DNA of 64,000 bases from Pelargonium x hortorum (GCA_036897525.1 JAYMTJ010000010.1:1-64000); one strand, 5' to 3'. Counted from the stretch's first letter, positions 36,801 to 51,677 are shown. Program-made: numbers and translations. The notes: generated from the sequence alone by a model not told the origin.

Positions 36801-38003
36801 TTACCTTGCTTTAGAATATATTATCTTTCTATAATTTATTCCAGATACTAAATACTAAAACAACTCCCGAAAAACCTTACGAACAAATAAGGAACCCACA
36901 CAAAACAAAAGGCAAACTATTATTATATTATGGATTTCGTTATTTCCTGAATCTCCTGAAATGCAAAATACACTGCTTAGAAACTGAAGTCTGTTAACGA
37001 GAATGAGCTTACAGTGTTTTCCTAGAGAGACATACAGGAAAGTACTGAACAAGCAAGAAAGATTTAAGGATAATGACTCCTGTTCTATGGTCTTCTCGTT
37101 AGGGAGAATACGAACCTTAGAAGATAATAAAAGAAATACATCTATCTCTATTAGCGACTGTCACCTTAGTAAAGGAGGTTATTGCCTTTAGTAAACTAGA
37201 TAGTACATGAACACATTATAGCACACCTATCTACTGAACATAACCCCTTTTTACTTACTTTTACTGACTAACTTCACTTTATTGACTTACTTAAACTAGA
37301 GAACTAGACTTGCGCTTGGATTCTGGAGCAGCTTACTTGTTCTTTGACCCTTTATAATAGGGGATTTCTCCCTCTATCCTGGTAAAGTCAACTCTTATAC
37401 GTCTTAGCTTTTCTCAATTCTCCCTTTAAAACCTTTATAAGTGTAACACTTAATAATTAAACTATAGGAGACCAAAAAAACTTACTTATAGTGAATAGAA
37501 TACCGGACTTTGTTTTGTTTGAAAAACTCCCTTGCAACTATATTAAGGGTTCGGCTCTTTAGTTAGTGCTTCCCAGTACAAGAAGGGGTATGAGACAACT
37601 AAGGTTTCTCGTGAAAGCAGGCTGGAAGTAAAGCCTAGTTTAACCTTATTAATAGTATACTCGCCTTACTCTTTTTTTTATAAGACGTGGCTTTTTATTC
37701 TTGCTTGACTAATTAAGGGTAAATTTATGATAACTTGAAAAAGATTAGACCCAAGGTTCGGAGTGTGGCTTTAGTAATGAATGTTTTGTAGGTTCGAAAC
37801 GCCTAAGTAAACTATCTGAATAATTTCTAGCTTAAAAATACCCTTATATAAAGTCAATCAATCTGTTCTACTTCGTACCATATGTCAAAATATTTTTTAT
37901 ATATAAAATACTTAAAAAAACGGCTTTAAATAGCATATTTAGGGTAGATAGAAAGAACACTCTATGTCTATAGTTATCTCTTTCACTTAATTTGTAATAT
38001 TAT
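33830..38003. other. AT-rich spacer with a C-rich tract, no gene accepted
   Basis: 33970-34520 is C-rich on the + strand (16 C to 5 G in the line at 34441), resembling the tract at 24.9-25.7 kb. The rest is ordinary AT-rich spacer. Frames 35114-35311 (minus), 36855-37052 (minus) and 37003-37191 are short; the last two overlap on opposite strands. Confidence 0.5.
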
Positions 38004-38031
38004 GAAGTAGACTCTAAGAAGTAGACTCTAA
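38004..38031 (+). repeat. Perfect 14-bp tandem duplication
   Basis: gaagtagactctaa occurs twice in immediate succession (38004-38017 and 38018-38031). Because it is perfect it should be young compared with the drifted repeats around it. Confidence 0.95.
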
Positions 38032-41000
38032 TTTGCTAAAAAAAGGATCCTAGTTATTAATAAACTACTAGGGCCCCCGTATGTATAAATAATCTTCGTT
38101 CAGAAAGGTGTATTAAGAGAATATTGAAATGGGCTAGAATATCAGCATACTCTTCCTGGTTTTAAACCGAAAGATATTTATGTTGAGAAATGCAAGTAAT
38201 TGGAGTTCATTTCTGCTGGGTATGATCCTGTTAATTAAAAGAAAGGATCCCCTATTAAGACTTTGGGTACTTACCGCAAAATCTTATAAAAGTCTAGTAA
38301 CCTTATTAAAGCTACCTACCCTGCATCTGTTAGGGGTTTGTTTTTTCCTACGTCTTCGAGTGTATACTTTTAGTCTTGTATATTCCTTATTTAGAATAGT
38401 GAGATTTCTTATATTTGTTTCCCTCCCGGCTTTATGGGCAAGCTTTTTTTGTATTGTTATTATCTAGAGCTAGTATTAAATTAAAGAGTTTTTGGAACTA
38501 GCAATAACAAAAAAAGAAACATACGAACCTTATAACTAACTATCAGCATCCAGTAAGGACTAATCAAAACTCCCTGGTAAATATGTTGTTATAGAAGGAA
38601 ACAAGTCCTATGATGATAAAGATAGAGTTTACATAAATAACTAAGGAGAGTAAAGGGTTCGAGTCGGGCTGTTTATTATATAAATACGGAATTATTCATA
38701 GGATTCATCTGGAGAAAGATTTTTTCTCGACTTTTATCGTTAATACTTTAGCAGCTATTTAACTTCACAAATCTAAAGTGAGTAAGGGAGAGTAGTAGAT
38801 TGTATAAGGTTCTGGTCTAGTTAAAATATATACTTGCTCAAGTCGCTTTCACAGTAAACTAAGCCTATAATTATTATATTAGACTTTATTACTTAATTAC
38901 GGAGAATTTTGTATCTTACAAATCCAATTCTAGCTTCCCCCACAGTTCTGAACTACTGCTCTTCTTGCTACACTGTCCTGGCTTGCTTATATACCTTCTT
39001 GGACTGATTTCCATCAATCAGATAGACCTTCTTTCACAGCTTTCCATTACCTTCAACAACAAAGACAGCTTGCTTTCAATTAAATTAGTTTAAAGATGAG
39101 ATACGTAAACTAACGACATTCCACTTCGTTCTATCATTTTCTCAAACAAGGCCCTTTCAATTCCTAAACTCTTTCTAGAAGCCCTTTAACCAGGAATACA
39201 CAATATCTGTTATATTTTGCCAAAGAGTACTCCCTAACTCAAGTATCTTATAGAAATTCTATGAGTCCTTTATTTGCCGGCAATGTCATTAGCAAGCTCC
39301 CTATTCTGGCAAGTTGTGTAGTGTTAAGGTGTAATTAAGTACTGAAAAAATTCCTGCATAGAATAAGTATAAAAAGAAAATAAGTGATTTCGGAACCTCC
39401 CCAGAATGAGTATAAGGAAATAGTTATTCGTTCTATTAAGTCGAGATGCTAGATTTTCTTAAAAAAAGCAACCTTATACTGTAGTTAAAGTGTCAGAACT
39501 TCGTCTTTTAGTTTAGAGCTACTTTGGGCAGAAACTTAGAACAAAATTGATTCCAAGAGTACCTTAGGATATAAGAAACCAGACCGGTAAAAAACCCCCG
39601 ACATACCATGCCGCAACTTCCTGAGCTAGAGACCCCTCACTCACCCTGGGTTAACCTAAGGACTCGCTCTCATACAGTTGAATTTTTTCTAAGAAGAACC
39701 GAAGAGCAAATTAAGCAGAGTAAAAAATAGGAACCCCCACCCCAGAATTCTAGCGCCTTTTCCTTGCCAGTAAATATCCCTTTCTTTAATAACGCGTTGC
39801 GTATGCTTTTATTTAGTGAAATTTCCCGCTGTTTTATATTAATTAAAGTCATCAAGGAGGGATGGGGCTCTATACAAGTAGAGGAAACCCGGCCCGGCCT
39901 TTGTTTGAATATGTGAAAAAAAAAACAGACTATACAACAAAAATAGGGCTTTCAAGAGGGATATCTCTTATTTTCTAGATTTACTTAAAATTCGCTTCAT
40001 GGATACTATAAAGCCCTCCTACCAGGCATTTTTTAGGACACTCTTAATTATCACCCTTGAAAGGTAGGGCCCTCTGTATATACTACTACAACTTCAATTT
40101 ACCTAAAAGGAATGAAATAAAAAAGCAAAAATATTTAAGACAATTTCAACAAATTAAAAAAGACTAAGACTCCCTATCTACTCTACAGGAGAAGTACTGG
40201 AAGGTAAAAAGAATACAAACGTAGAAGCTTTAGACAAGGATCTTGTTACTGTAAACCCAAATTTTATAGGATAATACTGTAAAACGGGATCTCACTCTAT
40301 TTACTTTAAAGAAATTTAAGTAAAAGTCCGACTGCTATGAACCCGCCTTTAGTGTCCCCAAGGAAAGGAATAGTATATTATTTACATTAACTTAGTCTAC
40401 TTCATTTTCTTAAGAATTCAAGTTTTCTTCTAGTTTTTTAGCTATTGTAATCTAATTCTTTTGTACTTTCAATCCTTATTGGAAACTGTTACTTTGTTTA
40501 CTTTATTTCAGTCAATAATTCCATAAGCAGTAAAAAAATCTACCCTGAATCTTTTGATCAACAAGACCAATACCCTTAACTTATGTCCTTTATTTTGAGA
40601 GATTCCTGTTTGTAACCTCTTGGTTTTTGTATTTGACTTTATTTTATCATATCCAAGAGTATAGTACAAAGCGCTACTAGTACTAGTATTCTTCTGATCT
40701 ATTAAATATAAGACACACAAGGCCAAGAGTAGGCTTTATTAGGAGTAGGGTCTTCATAGGCATAGGATAACAAAAATTATTTAAATGTAATTAAAAAACG
40801 AAACCTATAGTAATTTCAAATTCATTATTTTCTTTAAGGGTCTCCCTTATCGTATACTTTATTACTTTTTGAAGTTGGGGTTGACAAGCAAGAGAGGGAG
40901 CACAGTATCAACAGCTGGTCTAGTTATTTGTGAATGCCTTTTGTTAAAAGAATCTTTATTTGTGGTAAGATAATACCTTTATGTACTCCATAGTACGGGT

Positions 41001-42871
41001 CTAAGTATTAGTTACTATGAACAGAGTAACTTCTGGTTCCGGTCTCTTACTAGGGACTCTAAGGTATTTCACAGCCTCTAAATTAAATTGCACTCCTTTC
41101 TAGGATTTTTTTTCTGGATCTCCTTACGGTAGTGCCCCAAGAGTTCTTTTTGTATTTTATACAATACAGGTATATGAAGCGAAGCTACTACTTTTACTTT
41201 CTAGAATACTTTTTTTTTTTGTATTTTCTCTAGTTCGAATACTTGTTTTCACATGGATAAGAAGGCTTATAATTTTATATACTTAATTTATAGAGGTAAG
41301 CCTCTTCTCAGGGAAGGCCCTATAGGGATTTTTAGTTGCAAGAGCTTTTCTCTTGGCATTTCCTGTGTTTTAGGAGTTTGATTTCTCAGCAATTATGTAG
41401 TAGTTGTAGCTTTTACACTTTTGGTTTATTAAATGGAATTGCGCATATAATACAGCTTTAAATGTAAAAAAACTAAAAATCTATGGCTTTGCATAAGTGA
41501 AGAATTACTTAAAGATATTGGGAGTTTTTCTGATATATTTTGAATCTCTACGAAATCCGTAAAAGGCAATTCTTTGTACTATCTCACTCATATAATTATA
41601 ATATGGAATATTTGACCTCCGTAGTGAAAAGACCTAAATTACCAAATACATTAAGATCCCATATTAGTAAAAACTATACAAATACAAAGCAAACGGGATT
41701 AAACTATAGCCATTTCGTATCAAGAAAGTTTTTAACTCTATATCCTTAGAGGTTCCCTATCAAAAAGAATTAAAAAAGACTTGGCTTACACACCTCCACG
41801 CTATTAAAAAGGGAGTCCCTTACTATACTATATTCTATAATATAAATTTCTACCCAAGGAAAGGCTCCTAAGTGGTAGAGTTACGTTTTAAAAAACACTT
41901 TCGACCGGATAAGGATAAGTAAGATAAACAACGGCGAGTAAAGTTCCTGCTTTAAGCCTTAAATATCCAGCCAGCCAGCGTTCTTTACCTACAAATCTAA
42001 GGGCCTCTTGCGATTTGAATCTTGTACTGTCCTAAAAAAAGAAGTCGAGATATACAACAATCTAAGTAACTCGCTTATACCATACATAATATGAATTGCT
42101 TCCAGGGGAGGCTTAGCGCTGATGAAGCTACCCTGTGCTTTTAACGTAAAATAAAAAATTTCTTGTGAAGAATATGAAGCAATTGGGCCCTGTTTAGATT
42201 AGAGTAACCCCTATATTACGAATATTATTCCCCCGTGCGCCCCTTGAAAGGAATTCCTATTAACCTCGAACTCTGTGCACCAAAACTCTCCCTTAACTTC
42301 AATTTTCACTATCTATTAAACCCCTGACAAAACTCATATTCTATTTATACGGGAGTTCCTGCGAAATTACTTAAGTAGAATTAGCCTAATATGGTGCCAA
42401 AATCCATTTGTAGCGGGGTAGGGTACTAATGTATTAAAATAAAGAAATCCAGGGATTCCTACTGGATTCGTATTAGTATTAGTTACCGTTTATGAGTCAA
42501 AAAGAGTTGTTGCTGGGATTTTTTTGTATAAATACCTACTGTTGAATTGCTCTTTTCGAATAGAAGGGACTTGACTTATATGCCGGCCTTTCTTCAGTAC
42601 TATTTGTTAAGAAATTCCTCCTTGTAGTTATAAACCTCCGTCTATAATTCTAGTTAAGCTAACCTAAAAATACCTAACGAAGAGGCAACGGTTTACCTAC
42701 CCATTTCCAGTAAATAACTAGCAGAACCCAAATCAAAAACTTTTCTTTGACTCACCATAACCCCTGTTATAGGACTTGTTTGTTACTTTATATCTGTATT
42801 CTTACTCTTATTAGTCCTATACCTGTACTTTTGAATCCTTAAAACAAAAAAAAGGAAATGTTCGCCCTCGA
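38032..42871. other. AT-rich spacer, no gene accepted
   Basis: The frame 38180-38467 (TTG start, 95 codons) is Leu/Phe/Val-rich, as any T-rich DNA would give, and is not recognisable. 39670-39855 (minus), 40508-40726 (minus) and 41540-41749 are likewise unsupported. Contains the palindrome at 40675-40688 and GC clusters such as cccggcccggcc near 39889. Confidence 0.5.
40675..40688. repeat. 14-bp perfect palindrome
   Basis: TACTAGTACTAGTA is its own reverse complement. A shorter relative, ctagtactag, lies near 32594. Possible cruciform or slippage product; no gene lies beside it. Confidence 0.9.
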
Positions 42872-42915
42872 TCCGAAAAAAAGAAAGCTCCTTAAAAGCA
42901 AATCCTCACTGCATT
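42872..42915 (+). repeat. Dispersed repeat family B, copy 2
   Basis: Colinear with 18358-18400 in the same orientation. The sequence 150 bp further (43027-43060) also shares gggaaccca and A/C-rich words with 18660-18690. Confidence 0.65.
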
Positions 42916-45900
42916 GCTTTACACTCTCCCTTACTTTTACTAATTGAATACATTAGTGGCTCCTATCCTATATAGATAGACTAGAATTTCAATTCATTAC
43001 TAAATTTTCGATTTCTTTCCTTGTTAGGGAACCCAAGGTAAGAACCAACAAGCAACTAAAGGGGTAACTTCTATAAAATTCGTTTATAACATTAGAAAAA
43101 ACAAAGGTTCAAACCCCATAGGAACAGGGAAAGATTCTAAATTCCAAGAACTCGAACTTATCCGGAAGAGGAACCTGTAAACAGAGGAACACTTTAATAA
43201 AGCAACTTTATCCTTTTCAATCCCTTGTACCTCACAATTACTTTCATATAAACTTGCTATTAAATAGAATACAGAACCTCTACAGATAACTTCAATTTCT
43301 TTCTCAAAACCTTTTGCACAAAGAAAAAGAAACTAGCCTAACTGAAACTAGGTAATACACCTCTTATGAGTCCTTCTAGCTGCTTACTACTTCCTTTCAT
43401 ACACATAACTATACTCTTAAGTTTAGCTACGCAACTTCAGTAACAAAGGAAAAGAGCAGTCTGTGGAAGATTTCTTCCATTGGATAATTGTGTTAACGGC
43501 AATAAATCCCTATTCTGTTCTGGTTGTTCTATAAAGCAGTGTAAAATTCGAGTATCTTATAGGAAACGGACTCTTTGTGTAAAAAACTCCCGATATAAGA
43601 GTCCGACTGACACCACTAACAGGTAGATAATGAAAGACTTTTCTAGAAATTTCGAATATCTAATATTGGAACTGGAACTTTTTTTATCATAACAAAAATT
43701 CTACTTGACTTTCGCCGAGACTTTCATTTGACATTTGAGAGAGGGTTTAATATCTTTACAACCAGGTATTTAATTTCTTTTATTTTATCAAAAGTAGCTC
43801 TTAAAAAAAACTTCTGAGTTCAATTCGCTGAGTTTAAGAAAATACTGATTCTAGTACTATCTTTTTAACTTGGGATGCAAAATACGACATAGTGTAAGAT
43901 AAAATTCTTTTACAAAATAAAAGTTTCCTTTGGTTACATTTTTAGGTCTAATTAAATTAGTAGGCTCCTAGTATCCAGATTCCATTATAAGATTTTCTAG
44001 GGGACTTCTACCAATCCTGACTGGGTATTTAAGGGGCTTCGAAGAAAGTTATTTCTGTTGTTTTACACTTCATGAAGTTATATACTATTTGAAAATACAT
44101 AAAACAGAATAGAACAGACAATCTTGTGTTATTGTGAACCCCCGCCTTGAAAACGTAAATCAAAGGTTGTAAGACTTCAATTACATAGAATTCCCTGAGA
44201 TCCTAAGCCTACTTTTCAGATTCAGATAGAGTTTAAGAAAAATTCTTTGATTGGTATGAAGGAGTTTCCCTCAAAAGGGAAAAGAAAGGAAGGAATACCC
44301 GTGCCCTAGCTTGAAGACAGCTTGTATGTGAAATTTTCCAGATTATGAAAAAACTAGATTTTCTAGATGAAATTGTTTCCTACTTGTATAGAATTAACAC
44401 TATTTATAGTAGCTTTTCGCTGTGAGATATTAAGAGCGGGGAGATTCTAACTAACTGGACTGAGTGAATACCCCTTATAGATCTACCGCATTTCCTAGAG
44501 TAAGCTATACTTTTATTTGGTTTTTCTTTTCCGTGTAAAGTCTAAATAAGACCGATCTGGCAAGCCTCCTAAATTAATAAAATGTTGTTACTAAAAAAAG
44601 CCTTCGCAGGTACCCTCTTTTCTCCAGAATAAATAGATGCACCCAAAAAGTTAGACTTTCTTTTACTTATCCATAAAATATTTAAAAAAGAAAAAATCTA
44701 CTGGGAACTGAAATCACAACTATGGGTCTGGGATAATAGGGGTAGTAGGCGTAGAGAGTCAAACTGTTATGAGGGTATTTCACGATATAAGTAAGGTACT
44801 TGAGTCCTGTTGCTCCGTCGTCAGGTTTCTCTTAAAAAAGTTAACCCTTCCAGAAATCACTAGAAATTCCGTAGTTAAGAGAACCCGTTTCCTGCTATTT
44901 TATTTAGTCTTAGTAGGACCCTTATATATAATAAAAAAGAAAGTCTTTCTTCTTGTTCTGCTTGCCGGGGACTTATGAAATATCTTCCGCAGCTCTAAAA
45001 AAAAATCTAAAGGCGTTTAGGAATAAGTAAGAAAGGTCTAAAAAAAAGAATAAAGAAGCCCTTAGTTAGGGGAGTCTTTCGAGTCTGGGATATTGCAAGG
45101 TTTGGGGCTCCTTGTTACTGTGTACCTCTACTCTAATCTTGAGTATCAAAATAAAGACGGGAATTCTAAATAGTAGTAAGGCGGCTGGTGTTTTTCAAGT
45201 TCTCGACCGGTAAATATTAGACTTTATAGCTTTTAAGAAAAGAAAGTAGTGAAGCCTGGAAAATAAAAGTATGAGGAAAATCTTTGCCGAGCTGGTTGGT
45301 TTGACTTAGGTTTAAAAACCCATAATAAACCCATTTTTGTTAGATGCCCCTCACTGCTGGTAAAATGCGATTTCCGTGAATAAAATTGCTGAACTTCAAA
45401 TCTCTCGTGCCTTTATACAAATAAAGTTAAGAAGGTTTTAGTCCCATAAATCCTTGAAGTACTCTTCCGTAAGGGTTAAGGCACTTATCACACAAGTCTT
45501 TGGCTAATGATCCGTAAACTCCAGATATAACTAACTCCATGACAGTACTTAACTAGAATTTAAGAGGTACCTAACATCTTTGTTTTTTGTGTAGGGATAG
45601 GGAGCTGTAGGCATTATACAAGTAAAGAAAAGAGAAGGCTTTTAATGGGGCGCGTTCTCTAGAATGACTGAACAATGGCTGTAACTTCAGAATTGCCTTT
45701 ATTCACAAAACCTGTTAGATGACCATGTTAGTTATATAAACTACTTCCTTTATATAAACATTTTTTGCAATTTACGGAGCTTTTTAGTATAAAATATAAC
45801 AAAAAACCTTCACCTATTAAGGGTTAATTTTTAATATAATGGCGCTTTAAGAATGGAGTGAAGCTAATAGGTACCCGTGTACCAAGAATGATTAATCCTC

Positions 45901-48900
45901 GTGTTTATAATTTATACCCGTTTCTCATATTTCTAGGAGTCCCTAAGTTTTAGAATTACAGTCGACAAAGAGCCTGTTACCAAGTTATCATCTAATAAAG
46001 TTGGAAATAATCAAGTTTTCTGTAGGGTAACTCTTATGCCTATCTACACTCCTTTTAGTAGGTTTAGGTTAAAAAGGGCATATAAGAAAAAAACTTAGAC
46101 TTATTGACAGGGTGCAGACTTCTATGGATCTGCTAGAGTCAAATTGAGTGAGTTTATAGGTTAAGGAAGTGAGATTGAGATAGTGCTTTTATTGGTATAG
46201 ACCTTACTTAGGATGGGTAGGCTTTCATTGACTGAGCTCACTTTAACCTGACCTTCGCTAAGAAAAGAATAAGAACATTAGAGCAAAGAAATCTGTATTC
46301 AACAAATGCTACATACAAGAGTATAGAGATTACAAACCCAAAATGAAGGATAGATCTGTATTCTATAAGTTACTGGCTAAATTAGATTGTATCAGGCTTT
46401 CCAAGCTGCACCCTAGATAAGATAATGAAATAAAGTGTACTCAGTCCGTTCTCTTCTTATTAGCGATACCATCACAAATTAGAACATTAGAGAGTAAAGT
46501 CCATTGAATTTCTATCTCTATACGGAAAACCCTTAAACTTTTTAAATGAAATACTCAAAAAGCTAATCTCAAAATACCCTACGAAAGGAGAAATTACCTT
46601 AAAGAAAAGCTATAACTCTTTTAGGGAGGGGGGTATACCTTGACCTTGAATGACTTAGTTAGGAAAGCGGGAACCTTCTAGACTGGAAAAGTACTAAACA
46701 AGAAAGTCACCCTAATTTTATGAACTTTTCCATCTATGCTAGACTATCAAAATTCTCAGAAATAGGCGACGAAGTCGGAGCTTCAAGGATAAAAGGAAAG
46801 GAGAGTCCGGACTTATCTATTTAGGACTCCCTCCATAAAAGTATACTTACAAGGGGAAAAACTTCTATAATGTTAATATAGTTAAGAGGTTTTTAAGGGG
46901 TTTGCTATAACTTTTACACTTTTTGAAAATACTCCATTTTTACTGGAAGCATTAATTGATTAAAGGGTATGGATTGAAATCCCACAGAGTATAGATAAAG
47001 TAGGTCAAGGTACATCACACTTGTGGTTAAAGTACCTCCATTTACACAAGAAGTACAATGGAATAAAAAGGAGCTATACCCCATATTTTCATTTTACGTA
47101 CTCCAAGCCTCAGAGTATAAATACCAATAAACAGCTTAGAGTACAATTAAGCACCGGCGGTATTAGGAATTACTACTCCAGTCACCACTAAAAACTTATC
47201 GTTGTATCGGAAAAATAGAGGCCTTTTGTTAATTTTAGGCGTTTTGTTTTACCCTATGGACCAGGTTTAATATGGGGTCCCGGCTAACCTAGTTTATAGT
47301 GATAGGTACGTAAAGCACTTGCATGCGCTGTCAGATTAATAAGGATAAGAGTTTGTTTGTTTTGCCATATCTAAGTAATACTTTCAAAAAAAGGGCCAAA
47401 TAGAATAAAATACAGTAAATGACGTCCAAAAGGAATCCTAAAAGCGAGCTTTTCATTTAATGTATAACTTAACGCAGTATAGAACTACCAACTATGAGAT
47501 GAGTCTTGTTGGCTATAAATCCTGTTTAGACTAAAGCAAGTTTTTTTAAGACATGTCGACTTCACCTATTATTTTCAGATAAAAAAAACAGCACTCAAAT
47601 TTTAGGAAATCCGAGGTTCAAACCAAATAGGGTTATATAATTAAGTCTTAACTGTTATGACTAAAGAAAGAGCAGCATCCACTAAAGAATTCGGGCTGCT
47701 AGTTAGTTAATATAGCACGTAAATACTAATCTTTCTACTTTAAAGGGTCTGTATCCTCTCTGTAGCATTAACTCCAAGTTAAAGAACGAGAGAAAAACTA
47801 CACTAGCGACTACACCGACACAGACATTCCGCTTTCAACAGCTCTCAAGGACATTCTTGGTTCCATCAGCAACAAACAAGATCCTCTATTTCATTTCAAC
47901 AGAAGGATTAATATTAATACACTTGCTATACTATTAAATAAAGTGGAGAGCTAACTATATCTACAGCTGCTCTTATACCCCTTGCTAGAATTAGAAGCTC
48001 CCGGATAACTCGGGATTAAACAAAAACCCATAAAGGGTGGGATCCCCTAAAGAAAAAGAAAAACGTAAGTACAAACTTTCTGTAGCAGTATGCTTTACTT
48101 ATATATCAAAGCTACTAAAAAAGAATATGAATATATTCCCTGTTAGTTAAATCAATCTTTTATCCTTTATTGACGGAGAGAACTATTAGTGGAAGTTCCT
48201 AAAAAAGAGTTCTCAAACAAGGGGCTTGGAAAACAAACTTAGATATTCTGTTTTCCACGAAAATGAGACCCATACATAAGAGTTATCCTTGTACTGATAA
48301 AATGAACATCCTGGATAAAGATAAACAACTTTTAGCCTATTCCTTTGTTTTGCTGTAAGCTGAGTTTAGGAACTAAATTCGGGAAATAGTTCAGTTAGTA
48401 CTTTAAAGGCAGTTAATCTACAATTCTCGGGCTAAGTATTAGAGTGTGCGAGGGGGTTCCCGGTAATCGAGAAACTTAGGGATGCTAATAGGTAGATTCT
48501 TTCGTGTATACGATACGTGTATAAAATATGTCATTTTTCTCTCTTAGTATTTAGGTTGTTGATATGATAGCCTCACCTCAGGAGTCTTATAAAAAAAACT
48601 TTGGATTAGAGCTATCTTATTGACACTCCTATCTTAATCTTAAACGTAGCGAATCTAATAATTGACTGGAACTTCTTTTAGACAGGAATCCCGTAAAAAA
48701 TAACTAAGTGTTTTGAATCCAATTTTGACTTGAAGCTAATAACTTGTTTAGAGCAAGGAATCCAATTATATAGTACATTTAGAAACCCCTTTTTTATTTA
48801 AGGTTCCCCCGAATTGAATTATTTTGTTCTATTTCCCATGGAATAACTTTCAAATTTATGATAGTTAACCCGAGAGTGACCAAGCATTAGTTGTAACTTA

Positions 48901-51540
48901 ATATCTCTCCGTAAATTCTCTACTCTATAAAACAAGTAGCCTTAGGCCCCGTCAGATCGGAAAGGAGTACTGTATCCTAAAACTACGAATATAAACTTCC
49001 CCCTATAACTTATAATTAATAGAAAATGTTTTATTTTATACTTCCCACCACCACCTGGGGAATTCCCTACTGGACTGGCCTTTTATCTCATATTAATTAA
49101 AGTCTTTTTCTGACACTCTATTAAAAGTAAAAGAAGAGCTTCCTTACTTCGACAAAAAGTTTTGTGCTTAGTATTTGATCTCTTTTCGGATTGACTAAGC
49201 ATTAAACGGGGCTAAAAACTCCAAGGGATTCTCGCGAAGTCCTGTGATGAAGTACCTAGTCTATTTTGAAAAATAAGGGGTTAATACAGCACCCTAAAAA
49301 CGGATAAAATTTAAGGGAATGTAAAATCTACGAACGAGAGCTTTCTTTTCTCTTAATTGTATCCTCAGAAAATGTACTTGCGGTCCCATAACTTCACAAG
49401 GGTACCCCCCCAAAAAAGCTTAGATATTAGACTTTTCCTAGGTATATTTATTTAGGGCTCTTTATATTTCTTGAAGGAAGGGGATCCTATTAAGCTAAAG
49501 TTTTAGCAGTAGGTACACAAGTAAAGAGAGTTCGAACTTCGTAGAGAGGGATTGCTTCCTTACTAAACAGGAGTTAAAGTCCAATTTAAGAATACTAATA
49601 AAAAGTAATACAATCTCCCGAAAAAGAACAAATACTATAAATCCAATAGGAATATATAGTGATGGAGCACTCACGCACAAATAAGCTTGGTTAATCAAAT
49701 ATGAGTATTACTGCATTACTAAAAAGATTGTAGAAGCGTTTCAGGAAAAATTATGACAAGGTATCCTAAATATGGATACAAATTAAGGGTATTTTGAAAC
49801 TGCATTTTACTATGTATTCCCTAAATTACATGCTTGCAACCTTTGTACGATACGAGTTCCTTCTTGTTGAATTATTTTTTTGAAGGCGAGTTCTTATATT
49901 GTATAACAAAGAGTTGCTGTAGTAACTAATATAATAAACTCTTGTACTCAATTTGCAAAAGGAACCTATACACTAGAGTTTAGTTCCTTAATAATTTGGC
50001 ATACCCCAAAAGTCCAGGATACTCTGAAGTTAAGAATTAGCTTTCATCTATGACTACACCCCGAACACCCTTATAAGTCAAAACGATTGTCCCTAGGGCG
50101 AGAAACTATGACCCCTGCGGTTTTCTATTTTATTTTAGGATTTCTGACAGGATTAAGTAATTGGACCTTGCTGAGCCCAAGCTATAAAATAGCCTTTCTT
50201 TTAACTTTGCATGGTATTCAGGGCGGGTGAGGATAAAGATTAACCAAGTCCAGTAAATTGAGTTAAAACTGGGAGGAGAAGGGCATAGATACGCAGTTTT
50301 AGAGCCCTTAGCCTAGGACGTAGGGGTTTCCATAAAATAATAGAGAATTTTTGTAAGAGTTCAAATAGGATGTCTATGATTTACACTAATAAAAGGTATA
50401 ATAGTTCTTGCTTTTTGTCCCGGATTTCCCTAAAAATTGAAATTTTCTAATGTACTGTACCGGGGGTATTCCACGATTTTTCCTAGAAATATAGCTCGCT
50501 AAAAAAAAGCCCTAAAAAGATCTAAAAGGTTATTCACTCACTGTTAATGCGTGAAGGAAGATAAAGTATGTAGCTCCCATCTCACAGAGGAAACCTATGA
50601 ACAAACACCTAATATGGAAAGAGCAAGTAGCATGGAATGTGTGAATCTTGTTCAAGCAATTTATATTATATATGCCTCAGATTTTACTAAGGTATTAAGG
50701 TATTTGAAATAGACTTCGGTATATAATTAATGTGCACAATAAAATAAAAGACGTACAATATTTTTTTTAATGACTAGGGGTTACCTGTGGTATTAGCATA
50801 CTTTAGTCTTGTATAGTATGTCGAAAACCTAGGATAAAGTTAGGAACTTGGTAGGAAAAGGAAACCCCGTTCGTTACATGGTGCAGAAAACTCTTGTGAT
50901 CATAAAAAACCTGTTATCCTCTGTTAGGGAAAGCTTTGTATTCTCTGGATTTTACTAATCTAATAGAGCTTACTTATATATTATATATACAGGGCTTTCC
51001 AGGATAATACAGGTGTGCGGAGGTAAAGACTAAAAAAAAATCTAAGGGAATTCCCGCCAATCTAGCTAAAAAAATTGAAGTACTTGCGAGCATATCCTTT
51101 CTTTATAGGCAGGAGCTAGCTCGGCTTTGGTTGTTTTTATTTTATCTTGTTTGTAATAAAGTCTTCAACAATTATGCAATCCCAATCCCAATCTAGTACT
51201 TAAAAAACTAAAAACTACTAGTCTTTTTTTATCCTTTCAGCTCTTATATACAAGGAGCCTTAGAAAACCTTGCCTACTCTTTCTAAAGCGAATACTCAAC
51301 TCGGGGTCCTCTTAATACTTAATATAAAAGTCCTCGCTACTAAAATGAAAATGAAATTCTTGTTCTAGGATACCGCAATAAAGGTGTAACAACCACTAAC
51401 TAACAACAAATGGAAGTCAGCCTTAACCGGGAGCCTTATGAAATTTTTAGGAACTAATTCGTACTAAGGAAGGGTCGACTGTGATTTTAGATCTCATTTT
51501 GTTTTGCCAATAATTATTATTCTTTAGGGAGCTATGTCAG
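42916..51540. other. AT-rich spacer, no gene accepted
   Basis: No frame above 70 codons. 44769-44978 (ATG, 69 codons) is basic then hydrophobic and unrecognised; 49495-49698 (minus) is Leu/Ser-rich. GGTTCAAAC words at 43106 and 47606 mimic tRNA T-loops without stems. The first 550 bp are A/C-rich. Confidence 0.55.
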
Positions 51541-51677
51541 CAACTCCTCCTTATGCTTGCTCGTCTACACCTAAAATCAAAAAGTTAAGACTTCAACTTA
51601 TTAGAATCTTTTCTACTAAAGAAAACCTTGGAACTTCTTTTCACTACAGCTTGCTCTTAGAAAACTTATAGACCTCT

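Noticed and set aside
38180-38467. 95-codon Leu/Phe-rich frame
   Set aside because: TTG start, T-rich DNA, no recognisable membrane-protein family.
38655-38665. tRNA T-loop-like GGGTTCGAGTC
   Set aside because: T-stem mismatched beyond the first pair and no acceptor partner.
43106-43115. tRNA T-loop-like GGTTCAAACC
   Set aside because: Stem does not extend and no D or anticodon arm lies upstream.
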